This document shows positions 30,156 through 37,677 of a DNA stretch of 64,000 bases, piece by piece (position 1 is the first letter of the stretch; each line of letters begins with the position of its first letter). The notes under the pieces were generated by a model. That model was not told the DNA's origin and ran no database searches. It worked only from the letters and a program-made list of their open reading frames with translations. Source of the stretch: Streptomyces avermitilis MA-4680 = NBRC 14893 (GTDB lineage: Bacteria > Actinomycetota > Actinomycetes > Streptomycetales > Streptomycetaceae); contig NC_003155.5 in the NCBI RefSeq assembly GCF_000009765.2, positions 5,022,001 to 5,086,000 of the forward strand, given 5' to 3'. The translations under genes were made by a program, and so were the position numbers.

Positions 30156-31286
30156 TCAGCCGAGCAGGTGCCGATTGGGTGCCGTCGCCCTGGCCTCGTA
30201 CTCCGGAAGGACGACCACATCCGCCCCCTCCGCCACAAGAACCCCGCTCCCGTCCGCCGCCGCCACGAACGTGTCCGGCTCGCGCCACGCCGTGACGACC
30301 CGGCGTACGCCCGCGTCGAGGATCAGGCGGGCGCAGGGCCGCGGCCGTGAGGTCCGGCGGGCGCACGGCTCCAGGCTGCTGTAGACCGTGGCGCCGGCCA
30401 GCCGGGGATCCTCGGCGTCGAGCTTCGCCAGCGCGGCCTCCTCCGCGTGGACCACCGGGTCGCCGCCCTCCCGGGAGTGGCCGCGCGCCAGCTCCGTACC
30501 GTCGGCCGCGACGATCACCGCCCCCACGCTGAACGCGGTCCGGGACGGCGGACACCGGTCCGCCAGTTCGCAGGCGAGCGCCAGCCAGTGCCGGTCGGCG
30601 GCGGTGGCGAGCCTCCCGGTGCCCGGTGCCGTGGGGACGTACCGCATGAGGACGACGTCCCCCACCGGCCGTGTCTCCACGAGCCGCATCCGGCCGGGCG
30701 GATACCCGCCGGACCCGAACATCCGCGGCGCCTGCGCCTGTCCGACGAACAGCGGCGCGACGGCGAGCTGGAGTTCGTCCGCGAGCCCCTGCTGGAGCAG
30801 CTGCGTGTGGACGCGGCCGCCGCCCTCGACCATCAGCCGCCGTACGCCCTTCACCCTCCCCAGGTGGTCGAGGACCGCCCGCCACTCCAGTTCGGCACCC
30901 ACGGCGACCACATCGGCGGCGATCCCCAGCTCGCGCAGCCGCTCCGCGCCCTTGTCCGTCGTGTACACGGCCTTCTCGCCGCCGGTGTGCCAGAACTGCG
31001 CGTCCGGGTCCAGGTCACCGGACGCGGTGACCGTCACCTTCAGCGGATACTCCGGGAGCCCCTCGGCGACCCGGGCCGCGCGCCGCTCCGCCGAGTTCAC
31101 CAGCAGCCGTGGGTTGTCGGTGCGCAGGGTGCCGGCACCGACCAGGATCGCGTCGCTGGCCGCCCGCACCTCGTCGACCCGGTCGAAGTCGGCCGGCCCG
31201 GACAGCAGCAGCCGGTCGGGGCCGGTGTCGTCCAGGAATCCGTCGAGGGAGACAGCGGCGGACAACAGGACGTAGGGGTGGGGCAT
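30156..31286 (-). CDS. RibD-like protein with reversed domain order (reductase then deaminase)
   Basis: A 376-residue protein. Residues about 1-215 match the RibG C-terminal/DHFR-like reductase (PYVLLSAAVSLDGFLDD, ILVGAGTLRTDNPRLL, LMVEGGGRVHTQLL). Residues about 235-370 match a CMP/dCMP-type deaminase with zinc motif HAEEAAL and SSLEPC...RPRPC. Normal RibD has the deaminase first, so the halves are swapped. In riboflavin synthesis these domains convert the GTP-cyclohydrolase II product to 5-amino-6-ribitylamino-uracil phosphate. A gtp-cyclohydrolase-II gene lies 850 bp away. The start MPHPYVLL follows GGAGAG at seven bases. It is divergent from a MarR gene across a 51-bp gap holding operator 1. 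It could serve a dedicated pathway (flavin or deazapurine-like) rather than housekeeping riboflavin. Confidence 0.82.
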   Translation of the reverse strand: MPHPYVLLSAAVSLDGFLDDTGPDRLLLSGPADFDRVDEVRAASDAILVGAGTLRTDNPRLLVNSAERRAARVAEGLPEYPLKVTVTASGDLDPDAQFWHTGGEKAVYTTDKGAERLRELGIAADVVAVGAELEWRAVLDHLGRVKGVRRLMVEGGGRVHTQLLQQGLADELQLAVAPLFVGQAQAPRMFGSGGYPPGRMRLVETRPVGDVVLMRYVPTAPGTGRLATAADRHWLALACELADRCPPSRTAFSVGAVIVAADGTELARGHSREGGDPVVHAEEAALAKLDAEDPRLAGATVYSSLEPCARRTSRPRPCARLILDAGVRRVVTAWREPDTFVAAADGSGVLVAEGADVVVLPEYEARATAPNRHLLG

Positions 31287-31303
31287 GTGTGTGCTCTCCA
31301 TAC

Positions 31304-31319
31304 GGTTCAAGTTTTAAAC
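31304..31319. promoter_or_regulatory. Operator 1 of the MarR/rib cassette
   Basis: GGTTCAAGTTTTAAAC lies in the 51-bp gap between the divergent ribD-like and marR genes. It aligns base for base with GCTTGAACTTTTAAGC (31996-32011) and GCTTCAAATCTGAAGC (32040-32055) before ribA; together they give G-C-TT-S-AA-N-TTTTAA-G-C. A -10-like TACACT (31326-31331) six bases before the marR ATG places the site over the -35 region. Binding is inferred. Confidence 0.65.
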
Positions 31320-31337
31320 AATAACTACACTGACGGC

Positions 31338-31838
31338 ATGACGACCCGCTGGCTCACCCCCGAGGAACAACGCGCCTGGCGCGCCTACCTCGCCGCCTCG
31401 TCGCTCCTGGAGGACGCGATCGACCGGCAGCTCCAGCAGGAGGCCGGCCTGCCGCACCTCTATTACTCCATCCTGGCCAACCTCTCCGAGGCACCCGACC
31501 GCCGTCTGCGCATGACCGACCTCGCCGAGAAGCTGAAGATCACCCGCAGTCGGCTGACGTACGCGGTGACCCGTCTGGAGAAGGACGGCTCCGTATGCCG
31601 CGAGGGCTGCCCCTCGGACCGGCGGGGCAGCATCGCGGCGCTGACGGACGCGGGAATGGCCGTCCTGGAGCGTACGGCGCCGGGCCACGTCGAGACGGTC
31701 GCCGCCTCGGTCTTCGACCACCTCACTCCGGAGCAGGTGGAACAGCTGGAGACGATCTGTGCGGCCATCGCGCGGACGATCCAGGGGGACGAGCGGCGGC
31801 CGGCGTGCGACGAGCTGCCGTGGCGGCGGCGTTCATAG
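31338..31838 (+). CDS. MarR family regulator of the rib-like cassette
   Basis: A 166-residue MarR protein. The helix-turn-helix is MTDLAEKLKITRSRLTYAVT, followed by a wing containing CPSDRRGSIAALTDAG; VCREGCPSD holds two Cys (CREGC) at the start of the wing, which might make it redox-sensitive. TACACT then six bases precede the ATG, so the transcript may be leaderless. It is divergent from the ribD-like gene and upstream of ribA, and the same 16-bp palindromic element occurs at both promoters, so it most likely represses all three genes. The inducer is unknown. Confidence 0.85.
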   Translation: MTTRWLTPEEQRAWRAYLAASSLLEDAIDRQLQQEAGLPHLYYSILANLSEAPDRRLRMTDLAEKLKITRSRLTYAVTRLEKDGSVCREGCPSDRRGSIAALTDAGMAVLERTAPGHVETVAASVFDHLTPEQVEQLETICAAIARTIQGDERRPACDELPWRRRS

Positions 31839-31873
31839 ACGGCGCAACCGCTCCCCCCGTTCTCCCCCATCGA

Positions 31874-31992
31874 GCGTTCTTCCCAATCGGGCGTTCTTCC
31901 CAATCGGGCGTTCTTCCCAATCGGGCGTTCTTCCCAATCGGGCGTTCTTCCCAATCGGGCGTTCTTCCCAATCGGGCGTTCTTCCCAATCGG
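31874..31992. repeat. Seven tandem copies of a 17-bp unit
   Basis: GCGTTCTTCCCAATCGG repeats seven times without a mismatch from 31874 to 31992 (119 bp). It lies between the marR stop codon and the ribA promoter, ending four bases before operator 2. Each unit contains CCCAATCGGG, a small self-complementary core. The absence of divergence shows recent expansion or active homogenisation. Open frames through it are simple translations of the repeat. Role unknown: iteron-like protein binding, transcript attenuation, or a neutral minisatellite. Confidence 0.95.
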
Positions 31993-31993
31993 G

Positions 31994-32055
31994 TTGCTTG
32001 AACTTTTAAGCACGAGCTAGAGTCTCGGTCCCACGATGTGCTTCAAATCTGAAGC
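31994..32055 (+). promoter_or_regulatory. ribA promoter with operators 2 and 3
   Basis: A promoter TTGCTT (31994-31999), 18 bp, TAGAGT (32018-32023) is clear. Operator 2, GCTTGAACTTTTAAGC (31996-32011), overlaps the -35. Operator 3, GCTTCAAATCTGAAGC (32040-32055), with perfect 6-bp arms, sits just past the predicted start of transcription. Centres are 44 bp apart. Both match operator 1 at 31304. The arrangement suits repression by MarR; the mRNA leader would be about 110 nt. Confidence 0.7.
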
Positions 32056-32140
32056 ACGATGGGGCGCGCACCCACCTCACGCACAACCCGTCGGCGCCCC
32101 CGTACACCAGCCACCCGCCCGACCGAGAAAGCCGACCGAC

Positions 32141-32848
32141 ATGCGTGATCTTCCGAGCGCCACCGTGCGCACCCGCGTCACCGTCCCGCTGCGTTTCGGC
32201 GACGGCTACACGGTCACCGGCGAACTGGTGACCTTCCACGGCCTGGCCGACGGCCAGGAACACGTGGCCGTCGTACTCGGCGAGCCCGGCCCGAACCCAT
32301 TGGTGCGACTGCACTCCGAATGCCTGACCGGAGACGTCTTCGGCTCGGCCCGCTGCGACTGCGGCCCGCAGCTGCGCGAGGCGGTGGAGCGGATAGCCGA
32401 CCGCGGCGGTGTCCTGCTCTACCTCCGCCAGGAAGGCCGGGGCATCGGCCTCTACAACAAGCTCGACGCGTACGCCCTCCAGGACCAGGGCCTGGACACG
32501 TACGAGGCGAACGCGGCCCTCGGCCTGCCCGAGGACGGCCGCGACTACACGGCGGCCGCGCAGATGCTCGGCGCCCTCGGCATCGACGCCCTCGACCTGC
32601 TCTCCAACAACCCCGACAAGGCGGGCCAACTGCGCGACCTGGGCCTCACGGTCACCGACCGCGTCCCGACGGGCGTCTTCACCACCGCCCAGAACGTCCG
32701 CTATCTGCGCGCCAAGGTCGTCCACACCCAGCACACACTGCCGCTGACGGAACTGACGGAGCTCACCGAGCGCGCGGAGCGGGCCGGACTGGCGAAGCTC
32801 ACCGAACGGACGGGCCTGACGGAGATGACGGAACTGACGGCAGGCTGA
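32141..32848 (+). CDS. ribA: GTP cyclohydrolase II
   Basis: A 235-residue RibA. It opens GTP to 2,5-diamino-6-ribosylamino-4-pyrimidinone phosphate, formate and pyrophosphate, the first step of riboflavin synthesis. Zinc ligands are in HSECLTGDVFGSARCDCGPQ (three Cys). The catalytic and substrate-binding segment RQEGRGIGLYNKLDAYALQD and DTYEANAALG follow, then LLSNNPDKAGQL. The Tyr of DAYALQD, thought to distinguish true cyclohydrolase II from formamide-producing relatives, is kept. Residues about 200-235 form an unusual LTELTERAERAGLAKLTERT tail, not part of the family. The ATG at 32141 was chosen by homology; the upstream frame crosses operator 3. A stand-alone ribA outside a rib operon suggests a dedicated role. 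Confidence 0.9.
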   Translation: MRDLPSATVRTRVTVPLRFGDGYTVTGELVTFHGLADGQEHVAVVLGEPGPNPLVRLHSECLTGDVFGSARCDCGPQLREAVERIADRGGVLLYLRQEGRGIGLYNKLDAYALQDQGLDTYEANAALGLPEDGRDYTAAAQMLGALGIDALDLLSNNPDKAGQLRDLGLTVTDRVPTGVFTTAQNVRYLRAKVVHTQHTLPLTELTELTERAERAGLAKLTERTGLTEMTELTAG

Positions 32849-32955
32849 GCACACGTGCTGCGGGCAGCCTGCCGGTAAGCGCTTGAGCCGGCGTCACTCA
32901 CGTGCCGAGCCGCGGAACACCCGTCCGCGCCTCACCCGTTGATCCTTCGGCAGGC

Positions 32956-33270
32956 TCAGCAGTACCGCCGTTCGGCCCTGGAATAACCGGAGCTGAAGCC
33001 ATCGCCGTAGCCACGGGTGTAGTCATCGTTGCTGAAGCTCTGGTGACTGTTCCTGTTCCGGTGGCAGTTGTCCCTGGCGTCGCCCCAGCCGTCCCGGAAG
33101 CCGTCCCGGTAGCCCTCCCTGTAGTCGTTTCGGTTGGAAGGGGCTGTGGACGCACTCGCGTGGGTCTCGCTCGGCGCGGCCGCCGAAGCCTGCTGGAGGC
33201 CGATCGGGGCAAAAGCGAGGACGAGGGCCGAGCTCAGGACGACGGGTCGCTTCCAAAGGCTGGCGTTCAT
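32956..33270 (-). CDS. Small secreted hypothetical protein
   Basis: A 104-residue protein with a Sec signal peptide (MNASLWKRPVVLSSALVLAFAPIGLQQASA, cleavage near residue 30). The mature part is short and rich in Tyr, Asp, Gly and Arg, with spaced repeats (YREGYRDGFRDGWGDARDN, YTRGYGDGFSSGYSR) and two Cys, the second being the final residue, so a disulphide is possible. I do not recognise a family. It is convergent with ribA and lies before tRNA-Lys. Similar small YxxGY proteins are known as exported Streptomyces proteins of unknown role. Confidence 0.65.
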   Translation of the reverse strand: MNASLWKRPVVLSSALVLAFAPIGLQQASAAAPSETHASASTAPSNRNDYREGYRDGFRDGWGDARDNCHRNRNSHQSFSNDDYTRGYGDGFSSGYSRAERRYC

Positions 33271-33445
33271 GACCGTTCCCCTTAGCCACATAGGTCACAT
33301 ACAGGTGATTTCCACTCTAATCACCCAGATGGACCTTGCAACTTGCGGTACGTCAGGAGCCCATGCACCCCATGGATGCCCCGCCCGGCCATCAGGCCGA
33401 CCGCTCCTCGCGGCCGGCCAACGGTCACCCAGCCCCGAAAAACCT

Positions 33446-33484
33446 GAAGCCCCCACCTCAGATTGCCTCTGAGCTGGGGGCTTC
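33446..33484 (-). terminator. Terminator of tRNA-Lys
   Basis: A 17-bp hairpin with one mismatch, GAAGCCCCCACCTCAGA pairing with TCTGAGCTGGGGGCTTC around a 5-nt loop. The minus-strand tail reads AGGTTTTTCGG. It lies five bases beyond tRNA-Lys. Confidence 0.9.
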
Positions 33485-33488
33485 GCGG

Positions 33489-33561
33489 TAGACCCTGTGG
33501 GACTCGAACCCACAACCAATGGATTAAAAGTCCACTGCTCTGCCAATTGAGCTAAGGGTCC
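33489..33561 (-). tRNA. tRNA-Lys (TTT)
   Basis: A 73-nt cloverleaf: acceptor GGACCCT/AGGGTCT (first pair G-U), anticodon loop CTTTTAA giving TTT, T-arm GTGGGTTCGAGTCCCAC. CCA is not fully encoded. A good terminator follows. Confidence 0.95.
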
Positions 33562-33704
33562 ACACAGCGGCTCGCGCCGATGCATCCCCGAGCATAGCCC
33601 GCCGCGGCCGGGACTCCGATCGGGTATCGGTGACCCGGCCGCGCCGATGACCGGAACGGGCGGAGGTCAAAGACCAAAACGGGCGGGGAGAGTTGCGAGG
33701 AGCG

Positions 33705-35240
33705 TTACGGATCGACCGGTTCCGGCGCCCCCGCGCGCGCCGTCTCCCGGGCGATGGTCCGTTCGTGCTCGGGGTTGAGGAACCAGTGCCGGGCCGACGC
33801 CACCCACCACGCCGCGGCGAAGCCCAGCACGACGAGCACCGCCACCGGTGCGTAGTTGAAGGTCTCCCAGGTGACCGGCGAGACCTGCGGCAGCATGAAC
33901 AGGACCGTGATCACCCCGACCCAGATCACCGAGACGATCCCGATCAGCCGGGACCAGCGGCCCAGGTGCCAGGGCCCCCGTTCGAACGCCGCCCCCTTGC
34001 GCAGCCGCAGCAGCGTCGGGATGACGTACGCGACATAGAGCCCGATGACGGCGATCGACGTCACGGCCGCGTAGGCCGTGTAGTTGATCAGATACGGCAG
34101 ACCCAGCACCAGGGCCGAGAGCGCGGCCAGCCACACCGCCGCGACCGGTGTCCGGGTCCGCGGGCTCACCGTGTGCCAGACGTGCGAGAGGGGCAGCGCC
34201 CCGTCACGCGAAAAGGCGTAGATCATACGGCTGTTGGCGGTCACGGACGCCATCCCGCAGAACAGCTGCGCGCCGATCACCACGAGCAGCAGCAGCTTCC
34301 CGGCCGTCGCCCCGAGCGCGTCGAGGAGGATCTGGGCGGGCGGGGCACCCGTCGGCGAGTTCAGCTCCTTGTCGTAGGACTGGATGGCGAAGGTGAAGCC
34401 GAGCAGCAGCACGAACCCCGCGATCCACGACGTCCAGATCGACTGCACGATGCCCTTCGGGCCCGCCGTCGCCGCGTCCCGGGTCTCCTCCGTCATGTGC
34501 GCGGAGGCGTCGTACCCGGTGAAGGTGTACTGCGCCATGAGCAGGCCGATGAGAACGACGTACGGCCCGCTGCCCCATCCGGTGTTGTCGACGAACTCGG
34601 TGAACACGAAGGACGCCGACTGGTGGTGGTCGGGCACGAAGGCGAGTGCGCCCACGATGACTCCGACGCCCAGGACGTGCCACCACACGCTGACACTGTT
34701 GAGGAGGGCGACGATCCGGACCCCGAAGGTGTTCAGCAGCCCGTGCAGCACCAGGATCCCGGCGAACAGCAGGATCGTCCGGCCCGGGGTGACCTCGAAG
34801 TCGAACTGGAGGTTCAGGTAGGCGCCGAGGAACGACGCGGCGCCGAAGTCGATGCCGGCGGTCACCGCGACCTGCCCGAGCACGTTGAACCAGCCCGTGA
34901 ACCAGGCCCAGGCCGCCGCGTTCTTGGCCGGCGCGAGCCGGTGCGCCCAGAAGTACAGGCCGGCGGAGGTCGGATAGGCCGAACAGATCTCGGCCATGGA
35001 CAGGCCGACGAACAGCGTCATCAGTCCGACCGCGACCCACCCCCAGGTGATCACGGCGGGACCGCCGGTGTTCATGCCGAACAGATACAGCGTCAGACAG
35101 CCCGACAGGACCGAGATGATCGTGAAGGAGACCGCGTAGTTGGAGAACGCCGACATGCGGCGGGCGAGAACCTGCGTGTAGCCGAGCTGGGCAAGCCGTT
35201 CTTCGTCCGACAGCCCACTCGCCATGGCGTCATCTGTCAT
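33705..35240 (-). CDS. APC family amino acid permease
   Basis: A 511-residue membrane protein with 12 predicted helices. It matches the amino acid-polyamine-organocation superfamily, closest in feel to the GABA/choline permease (ACT) branch: SMAEICSAYPTSAGLYFWAH in helix 3, FTGYDASAHMTEETRDA in the middle and ANSRMIYAFSRDGALP after helix 8. It should import an amino acid or amine by cation symport; the substrate is not determinable. ATG 35240 follows GGGGGC. The gene stands alone, upstream of tRNA-Lys and facing away from the helicase gene's terminator. Confidence 0.85.
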   Translation of the reverse strand: MTDDAMASGLSDEERLAQLGYTQVLARRMSAFSNYAVSFTIISVLSGCLTLYLFGMNTGGPAVITWGWVAVGLMTLFVGLSMAEICSAYPTSAGLYFWAHRLAPAKNAAAWAWFTGWFNVLGQVAVTAGIDFGAASFLGAYLNLQFDFEVTPGRTILLFAGILVLHGLLNTFGVRIVALLNSVSVWWHVLGVGVIVGALAFVPDHHQSASFVFTEFVDNTGWGSGPYVVLIGLLMAQYTFTGYDASAHMTEETRDAATAGPKGIVQSIWTSWIAGFVLLLGFTFAIQSYDKELNSPTGAPPAQILLDALGATAGKLLLLVVIGAQLFCGMASVTANSRMIYAFSRDGALPLSHVWHTVSPRTRTPVAAVWLAALSALVLGLPYLINYTAYAAVTSIAVIGLYVAYVIPTLLRLRKGAAFERGPWHLGRWSRLIGIVSVIWVGVITVLFMLPQVSPVTWETFNYAPVAVLVVLGFAAAWWVASARHWFLNPEHERTIARETARAGAPEPVDP

Positions 35241-35407
35241 GCCCCCAGCGATTCCCTCGTCGGGGGCATGACATGCGCCAACCGATTGGCCAAAAAGGGT
35301 CCTTACGCCCGGTCGGCCCGTGGCGATCTTCCCGCGCGACGACCCCGTATTTCCCGTGCGAGGTCCCCTGGACGCGTTTCCCGCGCGACGCCCCCGTGGG
35401 CGAAAAC

Positions 35408-35446
35408 CGACGTGGCCCCCACCCGAACCGGGTGGGGGCCACGTCG
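35408..35446 (-). terminator. Terminator of the DEAD-box helicase gene
   Basis: A perfect 17-bp stem, CGACGTGGCCCCCACCC pairing with GGGTGGGGGCCACGTCG around GAACC. The minus-strand tail is GGTTTTCG. It lies 20 bp beyond the helicase stop codon. Confidence 0.92.
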
Positions 35447-35466
35447 CTTCACTGCTTCAGCCGGCG

Positions 35467-37677
35467 TCAGCCGTTGCGCTTCCAGCGCGGCTTGTCGTCG
35501 CGGCGGCCGAAGGAACCGGTGCTGGTTCCCGTGCCGGTGGTGCCACGGTGGTCGTCACGACGGGCGTACGGACGGTCGTGGCTGCCGGAGCGGGCACCGC
35601 TGGAGGGGCGGTTGTCCTGACGGTCACGGTTGAAGGGACGGTCGCTGCCACGGTGGCCGCCACGCTCGTCACGACGCTCGAAGGTACGGCCGCCGCGGTC
35701 GTTGTCCCGACGGAACCCACCACGGTCGTTGTCACGACGCTCGAAGGAACGGCCGCCACGGTCGTCACGGCCGGCGCCGCCGCGGTCGTCACGGCGGTCG
35801 CGGTTGAAGCCACCCCGGTCGTCACGGCCGGCACCACCGCGGTCGTCACGACGCTCGAAGGAACGGCCACCGCGGTCGTCACGGCGGTCGCGGTTGAAGC
35901 CACCACGGTCGTCACGGTTGAAGCCACCGCGGTCGTCACGACGCTCGAAAGAACGGCCACCACGGTCATCGCGACGGTCGTCACGACGGAACCCACCACG
36001 GTCGTTGTCACGACGGTCGCGGTTGAAGCCGCCCCGGTCGTCACGACGCTCGAAGGAACGGCCACCGCGGTCGTCACGGCGCTCGTAGTTGCCCCGCTCG
36101 TCACGACGCTGACGCGACTGCTCGTACGCGGGACGCTCGGCGGGCTGCTCGGAGACCGGGGCCTCGGCCGGAGCCTGGGCCACGACGGCCTGCTCGGCGA
36201 CGGCCTCGGCGGCCGCGGCGACGGCCGCCTCCGGGTCCTCGCCCCGCTCGCGCGCGGCACGGGCGACCAGACGGTCGGCCTCACCGCGCAGCTCGGCCGC
36301 ACGACGCTGCGCGCGCTCCAGCTCCTTCGTGAGCTGCGTGACCTCACGCTCGGCCTGCTGGGCGGCGTCGCCCGCGGACTGGGCCTGGACCTCGGTCATC
36401 GAGCGGGCGCCGGTGATCTCGGCGACCTCGGGCTCGAAGGCCGTACCGGAGTTGATGATGTGACGCGCGGCGTCGACGCCCGCGTCCTCCATCAGCCGGA
36501 AGATCTGGCGGCGCTGGTGCGGCAGGGACAGCGACACGACGGTGCCGGAGCGGCCCGCGCGAGCGGTACGGCCGGAGCGGTGCAGGTAGTCCTTGTGGTC
36601 GCCGGCCGGGTCCACGTTCAGGACCAGGTCGATGCCGTCGACGTGGATACCGCGGGCGGCGACATCGGTCGCGACGAGCGCGTTGACGTAGCCGTCCTTG
36701 AAGTCGGCCAGCGTCCGCGTCCGCGCGCCCTGGGTCATGCCGCCGTGCAGCGCGTCGGCCTTCACACCGGCGTCGCGCAGCTGCTCGGCGATACGGTCGG
36801 CGCCGAGCTGCGTACGGACGAAGATGATCGTGCGGCCCTTGCGGGAGGCGATCGCGGCGGTGACCGGCGCCTTGTCCTTGGGCTTCACGACGAGGATGTG
36901 GTGCGACATCGTCGTGACGTTGCCCTGGGCGCTGTCGACCTCGTGCGTGACCGGGTTGGTCAGGTAGCGCTTGACCAGCGTGGAGATCTCGTTCTCCATG
37001 GTGGCCGAGAACAGCATGCGCTGACCGCCGGCCGGGATCTGGTCGAACAGTTCGGTGACCTCGGGCAGGAAGCCCAGGTCGGACATCTGGTCGGCCTCGT
37101 CGAGGACGGCGACCTCGACGTTCGCGAGCGAGCAGGCACCGCGGTTGATGATGTCGCGCAGTCGGCCCGGGGTGGCGACGAGGACGTCGACGCCGCGCTC
37201 CAGGGCGTAGATCTGGTTGCCCATCGACGTACCGCCGCAGACGACCTTCATCTTCAGGCCGAGGACGTCGCCGTACGGCTGAAGCGCGTCCGCGACCTGC
37301 ATCGCGAGCTCACGGGTCGGGGTGAGGATGACGGCGCGCGGCTTCTTCTTGTCGGTGTGGCCGCCGGCGAGTCGCGCCAGGGTCGGCAGACCGAAGGAGA
37401 GGGTCTTGCCGGAGCCGGTGCGGCCGCGGCCGAGGATGTCCTTGCCGGCCAGGGCGTCCGGGATGGTCGCCGCCTGGATCGGGAAGGGGGCGGTCACACC
37501 GTTCTGCGCGAGCTTGCGGACGACGCCCTCGGGCAGGCCCAGGTCGCCGAAGGTGAGCTCGGGAGCGGACTCCACGGTCTCAACGATCTCGACGGTCTCG
37601 ATGGCCTGGACGCCCTCGTTGGTGTCGCCCTCGTTGTTCTCGGGCACGACGATGTGATCAGTACTGGAAACAGACAT
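35467..37677 (-). CDS. DEAD-box ATP-dependent RNA helicase with RGG-rich tail
   Basis: A 736-residue protein. The helicase core spans about residues 30-420: Q-motif GVTAPFPIQAATIP, Walker A GRGRTGSGKT, PTRELA, VLDEADQM, FSATM, and the C-terminal motifs VATDVAARGIHVDGID and HRSGRTARAG. A charged Ala/Glu/Arg helical linker follows (about 430-520). The last about 200 residues are tandem RRDDRGGFNRD / RRDDRGGRSFE units, an RNA-binding low-complexity tail likely to promote condensates. Such enzymes unwind structured RNA at low temperature and in ribosome assembly. ATG 37677 is 12 bases after GGAAGG. Its leader is long (see 37678). Confidence 0.93.
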   Translation of the reverse strand: MSVSSTDHIVVPENNEGDTNEGVQAIETVEIVETVESAPELTFGDLGLPEGVVRKLAQNGVTAPFPIQAATIPDALAGKDILGRGRTGSGKTLSFGLPTLARLAGGHTDKKKPRAVILTPTRELAMQVADALQPYGDVLGLKMKVVCGGTSMGNQIYALERGVDVLVATPGRLRDIINRGACSLANVEVAVLDEADQMSDLGFLPEVTELFDQIPAGGQRMLFSATMENEISTLVKRYLTNPVTHEVDSAQGNVTTMSHHILVVKPKDKAPVTAAIASRKGRTIIFVRTQLGADRIAEQLRDAGVKADALHGGMTQGARTRTLADFKDGYVNALVATDVAARGIHVDGIDLVLNVDPAGDHKDYLHRSGRTARAGRSGTVVSLSLPHQRRQIFRLMEDAGVDAARHIINSGTAFEPEVAEITGARSMTEVQAQSAGDAAQQAEREVTQLTKELERAQRRAAELRGEADRLVARAARERGEDPEAAVAAAAEAVAEQAVVAQAPAEAPVSEQPAERPAYEQSRQRRDERGNYERRDDRGGRSFERRDDRGGFNRDRRDNDRGGFRRDDRRDDRGGRSFERRDDRGGFNRDDRGGFNRDRRDDRGGRSFERRDDRGGAGRDDRGGFNRDRRDDRGGAGRDDRGGRSFERRDNDRGGFRRDNDRGGRTFERRDERGGHRGSDRPFNRDRQDNRPSSGARSGSHDRPYARRDDHRGTTGTGTSTGSFGRRDDKPRWKRNG
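35640..36105. repeat. Coding repeats for the RRDDRGG tail
   Basis: Tandem imperfect DNA units built from GGTCGTCACGACGCTCGAA and GGTCGTCACGGCGGTCGCGG blocks encode the RRDDRGG tail of the helicase. Long open frames on the + strand here are shadows of this repeat. Confidence 0.85.

Noticed and set aside
31870..32000. CRISPR array at the tandem repeats
   Set aside because: The repeats are contiguous with no spacers, and no cas genes are present.
31723..32013. Possible repeat protein encoded by the 17-bp array (PIGKNARLGRTPDWEE units)
   Set aside because: A 17-bp unit cycles through all frames, so open frames arise trivially on both strands. No ribosome-binding site or homology was seen.
30000..33600. 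Integrative element with attachment sites between tRNA-fMet and tRNA-Lys
   Set aside because: No integrase, and I could not find a duplicated tRNA 3' end that would mark att sites. Kept only as a possible accessory segment.
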